A stretch of DNA of 64,000 nucleotides from Pseudooceanicola lipolyticus (GTDB lineage Bacteria > Pseudomonadota > Alphaproteobacteria > Rhodobacterales > Rhodobacteraceae), in NCBI RefSeq assembly GCF_002786325.1, contig NZ_PGTB01000009.1:1-64000 (forward strand), in the 5' to 3' direction. Position 1 is the stretch's first letter, and every line of letters begins with the position of its first letter. A program made the translations under genes and the position numbers. This document shows positions 54,943 to 61,157 of this stretch, one piece after another. The notes beneath the pieces were generated by a model that did not search any database, was not told the DNA's origin, and was given only the letters and a program-made list of their open reading frames with translations.

Positions 54943-55587
54943 ATGCGATACATTCTCGCACTTCTTTTGCTGTGCGCCGGCACGGCCAATGCTTCGATTT
55001 ATCATTACAGATATACCGGACCTGAACTTTTTCTGACTGAAGACTGGGACCGTGACTACCGGGTGAAGTACATGGGGCAAAACCCGCCGCCCACGCCAAC
55101 CACACGCGGACCATATTTCATCGACATCAGGATTAATGCGGCGCATCTGCCCGGTGGCGTTCTAGGCGATTTCGCGCGCAATTGGTGGTATGCGGAGAGC
55201 AGCGGACCGCTGTTTTACATAGAACCAACAGCGGGCAAATATCGATCGGTCAAGGGATACCAGGAACACCCAAACCCCAACGGCTGGTTCGATACGTGGA
55301 ACAACAAGTACAAGGAGGTTTCTTTCCAATTCTCTGGAACGAAGATTGTGAGTTGGGATATCAAAGCCGATGGCGATTATACCAGCCAGGGCGCGTGGGT
55401 TACCGATCAAGGCGACCGCTTTTCTATCTGGAATATCGATTACACCACATGGGAGTCCCAGGTTCCAGGTTCGTGGCAGTTGATCAACGTCACCGAAGTG
55501 CCGCTGCCCGCGAGCGGCTTGCTGTTGATGGGCGGAATTGGACTCCTGGCGGCGCGCCGCAGGTTCAAGCCGGCAAAACGGCGATAA
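54943..55587 (+). CDS. Secreted protein with VPLPA-CTERM sorting signal
   Basis: 214 residues. N-terminal signal peptide (MRYILALLLLCAGTANAS). A Trp/Tyr-rich central domain of unknown fold follows. The C terminus has VPLPASGLLLMGGIGLLAA followed by an Arg/Lys-rich tail: a sorting signal of the PEP-CTERM/exosortase kind, in the VPLPA form common in Rhodobacteraceae. The protein is expected to be exported and processed by an exosortase-type enzyme (gene not in this window). Function unknown. Confidence 0.8.
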   Translation: MRYILALLLLCAGTANASIYHYRYTGPELFLTEDWDRDYRVKYMGQNPPPTPTTRGPYFIDIRINAAHLPGGVLGDFARNWWYAESSGPLFYIEPTAGKYRSVKGYQEHPNPNGWFDTWNNKYKEVSFQFSGTKIVSWDIKADGDYTSQGAWVTDQGDRFSIWNIDYTTWESQVPGSWQLINVTEVPLPASGLLLMGGIGLLAARRRFKPAKRR

Positions 55588-55908
55588 CTGGCCCGAACGT
55601 CCAATGGCGTGTTGTGTCCGGTGGGTTCGGAAGGGCTTGAAGGAAACATGACAGGGCCCCGGAACCGCCAACGGACACGGCCCAAAGCCAAAAAGAATGC
55701 ACTGGCGGTGGTTCGAATGCGTTCCGGACGAACGTCACCGCTTGGCGGCGCTGTCGTGGTCGGCAGTGTCGCGCAAGTAGGAGAGCAATCCTCTACCCGA
55801 GGTGCTGGCTTTCAAAGCACGCTGGCGACATGCACCAGGGGGATTTAGCAGGGGATCGGGCCGGTAGAAGCGACCGAATCTGCTGCAAAGATGTGTTTGT
55901 CGGATGAA
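55588..55908. other. Intergenic region before tRNA-Leu
   Basis: 321 bases downstream of both the VPLPA-CTERM gene and the minus-strand tRNA-Leu. Nothing recognisable was seen. Confidence 0.45.
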
Positions 55909-55995
55909 TGGTGCCCAGGAGAGGACTCGAACCTCCACGTCCATACGGACACTAGCACCTGAAGCTAGCGCGTCTACCAATTCCGCCACCTGGGC
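55909..55995 (-). tRNA. tRNA-Leu (anticodon CAG)
   Basis: On the minus strand: acceptor GCCCAGG pairs with CCTGGGC, D-arm as in Leu tRNAs, anticodon stem CTAGC/GCTAG around loop TTCAGGT (anticodon CAG), a long variable arm (class II), T-arm GAGGTTCGAGTCCTC, discriminator A and encoded CCA. Confidence 0.97.
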
Positions 55996-56169
55996 AGGTG
56001 TCGTGAGCCGTGCGTTTAAGCCCACATGCGGGGGGTGTCAAACGGATTTTCTGCCCAGTTGATCGATTGTTTGTCTGCGCCGTTCTACGGCGGGGTGGGG
56101 CAAATTGCGGCTTGTTCGGGCGGGTGCAGGGCGCTAGACCCTTAGGGCCTGCAAAATAGGAGCGTGGGA

Positions 56170-57153
56170 ATGTCCAAGCTGGTCACGATCTATGGCGGTT
56201 CGGGCTTTGTTGGCCGCTATGTCGCGCGGCGCCTGGCCAAGGAAGGTTGGCGCGTGCGCGTTGCGGTGCGGCGGCCGAACGAGGCGGTGTTCGTGCGCCC
56301 CTATGGCGTGGTTGGCCAGGTCGAGCCGGTCTTCTGCAACATCCGCGACGACGCCTCGGTGGCGCAGGTGATGACCGGCGCCGATGCGGTGGTCAATTGC
56401 GTCGGCATCCTGACCGAATCGGGGGCCAACGGATTTGACGCGATCCAGGCCGAGGGCGCCGGCCGGGTGGCGCGGATCGCCGCCGCACAGGGCGTGGCGC
56501 ATCTGGTGCATCTCTCGGCGCTGGGCGCCGATGCCGAGGCGGCCAGCGACTATGCCCGGACCAAGGCCGAGGGCGAGGCCGCGGTGCTGGAGCACCGGCC
56601 CGATGCGGTGATCCTGCGCCCGTCGATCATCTTCGGCCCCGAAGACCAGTTCTTCAACCGGTTCGCCGGGATGACCCGGATGGGGCCAGTGCTGCCGGTG
56701 GTGGGGGCCCAGACGCGGTTTCAGCCGGTCTATGTCGACGATGTGGCGCAGGCGGCGGTCAAGGGCGTGCTGGGCACGGCGGCGCCGGGGATCTACGAGC
56801 TCGGCGGCCCCGAGGTGGCCACCTTCCGCGAGCTGATGCAACGGATGCTGCAGGTGATTCACCGCCGCCGGCTGATCGTCGGGCTGCCCTTCTGGGCGGC
56901 GCGCCTAATGGCGATGGGGCTGGACCTGGTGCAGTTCGTGACGCTGGGCCTGATCACCAACACCATGCTGACGCGCGACCAGGTGGCCAACCTGCGCCAT
57001 GACAACGTGGTGAGCCCCGATGCCAAGGGCCTGGCTGACCTGGGCATCAGCCCGGTGGCGCTGGGGTCGGTGCTGCCGGAATACCTGTGGCGCTTCCGCC
57101 CCTCTGGGCAATATGACGAGATCAAGGCCTCGGCCCGGAATCTGCGCATCTGA
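56170..57153 (+). CDS. NDUFA9-like NAD(P)-binding protein (complex I assembly/accessory)
   Basis: 327 residues. Atypical/extended SDR fold: N-terminal [17 protein letters not shown] nucleotide motif, later [13 protein letters not shown] (Tyr-x-x-x-Lys) and [19 protein letters not shown]. It aligns with the alphaproteobacterial relatives of the mitochondrial complex I subunit NDUFA9. Role in complex I here is inference. The ATG at 56170 has AGGAG at 7-nt spacing, better than the GTG at 56164. Confidence 0.88.
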   Translation: MSKLVTIYGGSGFVGRYVARRLAKEGWRVRVAVRRPNEAVFVRPYGVVGQVEPVFCNIRDDASVAQVMTGADAVVNCVGILTESGANGFDAIQAEGAGRVARIAAAQGVAHLVHLSALGADAEAASDYARTKAEGEAAVLEHRPDAVILRPSIIFGPEDQFFNRFAGMTRMGPVLPVVGAQTRFQPVYVDDVAQAAVKGVLGTAAPGIYELGGPEVATFRELMQRMLQVIHRRRLIVGLPFWAARLMAMGLDLVQFVTLGLITNTMLTRDQVANLRHDNVVSPDAKGLADLGISPVALGSVLPEYLWRFRPSGQYDEIKASARNLRI

Positions 57154-57167
57154 TCGCAGCTCGGCGC

Positions 57168-57296
57168 AAAAGCGATCGATCGCTTTTTACAAATTCCATC
57201 CATGGAATTTGACCCGCCCGCATTGCCGGGGTGGTTGGGAGAACGAAAAGCCGTGGACGGCTTTTGGGAAATTCCGTCGACGGAATTTCCCGCCCG
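57168..57296. repeat. Tandem twin-hairpin repeat between NDUFA9-like gene and uppP
   Basis: Two units of the same build. Unit 1 (57168-57220): palindrome AAAAGCGATCGATCGCTTTT, three bases, hairpin AAATTCCATCCATGGAATTT, then CCCGCCCG. Unit 2 (57246-57296): hairpin AAAAGCCGTGGACGGCTTTT, three bases, palindrome AAATTCCGTCGACGGAATTT, then CCCGCCCG. The outer arms (AAAAGC/GCTTTT, AAATTCC/GGAATTT) are the same in both units, while the inner stem bases differ in a paired way that preserves the hairpins. Lies between convergent genes, so may also act as a bidirectional terminator. Confidence 0.8.
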
Positions 57297-57298
57297 GG

Positions 57299-58102
57299 TC
57301 AGCTATAGGCGTAGATCAGCAGGACGACGCCCAGGATCACCCGGTAGATCACGTAGGGCGTGAAGCTGACGCTGCGCAGCAGGCGCATCATCAGCATCAG
57401 CGCCACCAGCGCCGACACGAAGGCCAGCGCAGCGGCAATGCCGGCGTCGCGGGCAACGGCGGCATCGGCCTCCATCGCCACCTCGGCGCCCAGCAACAGC
57501 CCCGAGGCGGCGATGGTGGGAATCGACATCAGCATCGCCAGCTTGGCCGCGCCCTCGCGGCCATAGCCCAGCTGCCGCCCGGCGGTGATGGTGATGCCCG
57601 AGCGCGAGGTGCCGGGGATCAGCGCCACCGCCTGCCACAGCCCCATGACCAGCGCATCGCGCAGGGTCCAGTCCGCGGCGGTTTTGGTTTCGGCGCCGGT
57701 CTGGTCGGCCCAGTACAGCACCACGCCGAAGATCAGCATGGTCCAGCCGATCACCGCGACCGAGCGCAGCTGGTCGCTGAGACCGGTGAGGCTGAGCACC
57801 GCGCCGATGATGATCACCGGAATGGTGGCGATGACCAGCTGCAGCGCCAGCCGCGCGCCCGGGGTATCGGCGCGGCCGGTGGCCAGCCGCGGCAGACCGG
57901 CCAGCCCTAGTTTCACATCGCGCCAGAAATACAGGATCACCGCGCCCAGCGTGCCGACATGCACCGCCACGTCGATCACCTGGCCCTGATCCGCCATCCC
58001 GGTCAGCCCCGGCAGCAGAATCAGATGGCCCGAGGAGGAGATCGGCAGAAATTCGGTCACGCCCTGGATCACGGCGACCAGGATCAGTTGGAAAAGCGGC
58101 AT
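57299..58102 (-). CDS. uppP: Undecaprenyl-diphosphatase UppP (BacA type)
   Basis: 267 residues. An integral membrane phosphatase that recycles undecaprenyl pyrophosphate to the phosphate for cell-wall synthesis. Motifs: the EFLPISSSGH pair (Glu and Ser/His) near residue 20 and the PGTSRSGITI loop near residue 170. About eight helices. Start 58102 gives the family N terminus MPLFQLILVAVIQG; ribosome site weak. Confidence 0.95.
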   Translation of the reverse strand: MPLFQLILVAVIQGVTEFLPISSSGHLILLPGLTGMADQGQVIDVAVHVGTLGAVILYFWRDVKLGLAGLPRLATGRADTPGARLALQLVIATIPVIIIGAVLSLTGLSDQLRSVAVIGWTMLIFGVVLYWADQTGAETKTAADWTLRDALVMGLWQAVALIPGTSRSGITITAGRQLGYGREGAAKLAMLMSIPTIAASGLLLGAEVAMEADAAVARDAGIAAALAFVSALVALMLMMRLLRSVSFTPYVIYRVILGVVLLIYAYS

Positions 58103-58332
58103 TCGGGACAGGCGCCTGTTTTTGGAGAGGTGTCGGGAATCATGTATAAATTGCCGGGACAAAATGGAAAGCGGGCAAATAGGTCCGGTTCGATACCTAA
58201 ATTTTCGTAAATTTTGACGTTCGGGGCGCTGCTGGCTGCGGAAAAGTGCATTTTATGTCAGCATTACTGACTTTTAATTTGGTTTCACCTCTCATAAAAG
58301 GTCCCAAGCCAGATTTTGCCGGAGACTGACCC

Positions 58333-59775
58333 GTGGCCAAACAGCCGATGCTCAAGTTTGTAAAGATCGAACGCGACATGCCGCAGAAACGGGATGCCGA
58401 GGAGCGCCGTGGCGACTTTCACGAAATTTATGCCGAATATGCCGCGGCCAAGGCGCAAGAGCAGGCGAGCCGGTGCAGCCAGTGTGGCGTGCCCTATTGC
58501 CAGAGCCATTGCCCGCTGCAGAACAACATTCCCGATTGGCTGCACCTGACCGCCACCGGGCGGTTGAAAGAGGCCTACGAGGTCAGCCAGGCCACCAATA
58601 CCTTCCCCGAGATCTGCGGCCGGATCTGTCCGCAGGACCGGCTGTGCGAGGGCAATTGCGTGATCGAGCAGTCGGGGCACGGCACCGTGACCATCGGCTC
58701 GGTCGAGAAATACATCACCGATACCGCCTGGGAAAACGGCTGGGTCACACCGGCGGCGCCGGCGCAGGAGCGCAGCGAAAGCGTTGGCATCATCGGCGCC
58801 GGGCCCGGCGGGCTGGCGGCGGCGGATATGCTGCGTCGGGCCGGGGTGCAGGTGACGGTTTATGACCGCTATGACCGCGCCGGCGGGCTGCTGACCTATG
58901 GCATCCCCGGTTTCAAGCTGGAAAAGGACGTGGTGATGCGCCGCAACCAGCAGCTGGAAGCGGGCGGCGTCACCTTCGTGCTGAACTGCACCGTGGGCGA
59001 GGATATCGGCTTTGAGGAGCTGCGCCAGAAACATGACGCGGTGATCATCGCCACCGGTGTCTATAAATCGCGCGATCTGGGCGGGCCGGGCAGCGGTGCC
59101 GAGGGCATCGAGAAGGCGATCGAGTTCCTGACCGCGAGCAACCGCAAGAGCTTTGGCGACACCGTCGAGGCATTCGAAAGCGGCCGGCTGAACGCGGCGG
59201 GCAAGCGGGTGGTGGTGATCGGCGGCGGTGACACCGCGATGGACTGCGTCCGCACCTCGATCCGGCAGGGCGCGGAGAGCGTGAAATGCCTGTATCGGCG
59301 CGACCGGGCCAACATGCCCGGTTCGCAGCGCGAGGTGGCCAATGCCGAGGAAGAGGGCGTGGAATTTGTTTGGCTGTCGGCGCCGAAAGGCTTTGTCAGC
59401 GGCAAGGACGACAAGGTCAGCGGCGTGATGGTGCAGAAGATGCGCCTGGGCGCACCGGATGCCAGCGGGCGGCAGTCGCCCGAGGTGATCGAGGGCGCGG
59501 ATTACGTCGAGGAAGCCGACCTGGTGATCAAGGCGCTGGGCTTCGAGCCCGAGGAACTGCCGACGCTGTGGGACCAGCCCGAGCTGACGGTGACCCGCTG
59601 GGGCACCATTCGGGCCGAGTTCACCACCGGGCAGACCGATTTGCCGGGGGTCTACGCGGTGGGCGATATCGTGCGCGGCGCCTCGCTGGTGGTCTGGGCG
59701 ATCCGGGACGGGCGCGATTGTGCTGCGGCGATCCTGAACGAGTTCGACGGCAAGGCCGCGGTGGCGGCGGAATAA
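58333..59775 (+). CDS. gltD: Glutamate synthase small subunit (NADPH)
   Basis: 480 residues from GTG 58333 with GGAG nine bases upstream. Provides electrons from NADPH to GltB. N-terminal Cys clusters (CSQCGVPYCQSHC and CGRICPQDRLCEGNC) bind the [4Fe-4S] centres; then FAD motif GAGPGGLAAADML, NADPH motif GGGDTAMDC, and the C-terminal YAVGDIVRGASLVVWA FAD contact. First gene of the operon with the GFA genes and gltB. Confidence 0.95.
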   Translation: MAKQPMLKFVKIERDMPQKRDAEERRGDFHEIYAEYAAAKAQEQASRCSQCGVPYCQSHCPLQNNIPDWLHLTATGRLKEAYEVSQATNTFPEICGRICPQDRLCEGNCVIEQSGHGTVTIGSVEKYITDTAWENGWVTPAAPAQERSESVGIIGAGPGGLAAADMLRRAGVQVTVYDRYDRAGGLLTYGIPGFKLEKDVVMRRNQQLEAGGVTFVLNCTVGEDIGFEELRQKHDAVIIATGVYKSRDLGGPGSGAEGIEKAIEFLTASNRKSFGDTVEAFESGRLNAAGKRVVVIGGGDTAMDCVRTSIRQGAESVKCLYRRDRANMPGSQREVANAEEEGVEFVWLSAPKGFVSGKDDKVSGVMVQKMRLGAPDASGRQSPEVIEGADYVEEADLVIKALGFEPEELPTLWDQPELTVTRWGTIRAEFTTGQTDLPGVYAVGDIVRGASLVVWAIRDGRDCAAAILNEFDGKAAVAAE

Positions 59776-59781
59776 CTTGCG

Positions 59782-59847
59782 GATGTCCCCGCTGGGACAT
59801 CGCGTAACTTTCTGAATTCGAAGAGCGATTCCCAAATGACGAATCGC
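59782..59847 (+). promoter_or_regulatory. Two stem-loops between gltD and the first GFA gene
   Basis: GATGTCCC-CGCT-GGGACATC (59782-59801) has a perfect 8-bp stem with a 4-nt loop; GCGATTC (59825-59831) and GAATCGC (59841-59847) form a second, 7-bp stem with a 9-nt loop. They occupy most of the 109-base gap. They could be a partial terminator plus processing site that tune gltD against the downstream genes. Confidence 0.5.
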
Positions 59848-59884
59848 GGTTAATGAAACCTTGTCCCGTGGGGATAGGACGGCG

Positions 59885-60298
59885 ATGACGGATCGGACCG
59901 GAAAATGCCTGTGCGGCGCGGTGAGATACACACTGCGCGAAACGCCGGATGCGTTCGGCGTCTGCCATTGCACCATGTGCCAGCGGGTGTCCGGCGGGGT
60001 GAACATGGCGTTCACCGTGCCGGCGGACGACATCGAGATCACCGGCGCCGAACATGTGCGCACCTATCGGTCTTCCGACCGGGCGGCGCGCAGTTTCTGC
60101 GGCATATGCGGCTCGAACCTGTGGTATCGCTCGACCGATCCGGCGGAGGTGTCGCCGGGCTATTCCATCGGTTTCGGCACCTTGGATGACAAGTCGGGCC
60201 TGCGCCTGGCCAAGGAAATCTGCATCGAGACCAAGCCCGAGAGCTATGCGCTGGCGGGTGATCACCCGCGCCTGACCAGTCAGGAGTGCCTGACATGA
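59885..60298 (+). CDS. GFA-domain (CENP-V/Mss4-like fold) protein 1
   Basis: 137 residues. Zinc-site pattern: KCLCGAVRY at residue 8, CHCTMCQRVSGG, and FCGICGSNLWY, i.e. CxCG, CHCxxC, CxxCG as in glutathione-dependent formaldehyde-activating (GFA) family proteins. The catalytic role of most members is unproven. Overlaps the next GFA gene (ATGA). Confidence 0.9.
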   Translation: MTDRTGKCLCGAVRYTLRETPDAFGVCHCTMCQRVSGGVNMAFTVPADDIEITGAEHVRTYRSSDRAARSFCGICGSNLWYRSTDPAEVSPGYSIGFGTLDDKSGLRLAKEICIETKPESYALAGDHPRLTSQECLT

Positions 60299-60732
60299 GC
60301 ACGCGGACGGGCCAATGCATGTGCGGCGCGGTACGCTTTTCCGCGCGGGACGTGCCCGACACTTTCGGGGCCTGCCATTGCGAGATGTGCCGGCGCTGGA
60401 CCGGTTCGGCGCTGTTGGGGATCACCGTGCCGGTGGCATCAGTCGAGTGGCAGGGCGAGGCGCATATCCGCACGCTGCAAAGTTCGGACTGGGCCGAGCG
60501 CGCCTGGTGCCAGCGTTGCGGGACGGGGCTGTATTATCACGTGACCCTGGATGGTCCGATGAGCGCGAATTACGAGATCCCGGTCGGTTTGCTGGATGAC
60601 CTGTCGGGCCTCGAAATGGACAGCGAGATCTATATCGACCACAAGCCCCACGCCTATGCCTATGCCGGTGAGCGCCTGCGGATGACCCGCAAGCAGATCC
60701 TGGAGAAGATCGGCATCGAGGGCGCGCCATGA
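60295..60732 (+). CDS. GFA-domain protein 2
   Basis: 145 residues. QCMCGAVRF, CHCEMCRRWTGSA and WCQRCGTGLYY give the full GFA zinc pattern; related to but clearly different from copy 1, so it is an old duplication. ATGA overlaps with both neighbours. Confidence 0.9.
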   Translation: MSTRTGQCMCGAVRFSARDVPDTFGACHCEMCRRWTGSALLGITVPVASVEWQGEAHIRTLQSSDWAERAWCQRCGTGLYYHVTLDGPMSANYEIPVGLLDDLSGLEMDSEIYIDHKPHAYAYAGERLRMTRKQILEKIGIEGAP

Positions 60733-61157
60733 GCGCGGCGCTGCAACACGGGCGCTGCCTGTGCGGCGCGGTCACGGTCTCGGCGCAACTGGCCGACGAG
60801 ATCAGCGCCTGTTTCTGCGACCTCTGCACACGCTGGAGCGGGTCGGCGATGATGTGTATCGACGCGCCGGCCGACAGTGTCACGGTCAGCGGGCCGGTCA
60901 AGACCTACCGGTCGTCGTCCTTTTCCGAGCGCGCCTGGTGCGACCGCTGCGGATCGGCCCTGTGGCTGCGCGACGATGGCAAGGACTATGAATTCGTGCC
61001 CGGCCTGTTTGCCAATGCCGGCGGCGCCCGGCTGACCCGCATTGTCTATGCCGACCGCGCGCCGGACGGCTGGGACTTTGCCGGGGCACCGCAGCGGGTC
61101 AGCCGCGCAGAATATGAGAAATCCAATCCGTTTGTTCGTGAAGGAGAAATGCCATGA
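60729..61157 (+). CDS. GFA-domain protein 3
   Basis: 142 residues. RCLCGAVTV, then CFCDLCTRWSGSA, where the usual CHC is CFC, and WCDRCGSALWL. The His-to-Phe change leaves the two Cys that form the zinc site. The stop overlaps the gltB ATG. Confidence 0.9.
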   Translation: MSAALQHGRCLCGAVTVSAQLADEISACFCDLCTRWSGSAMMCIDAPADSVTVSGPVKTYRSSSFSERAWCDRCGSALWLRDDGKDYEFVPGLFANAGGARLTRIVYADRAPDGWDFAGAPQRVSRAEYEKSNPFVREGEMP

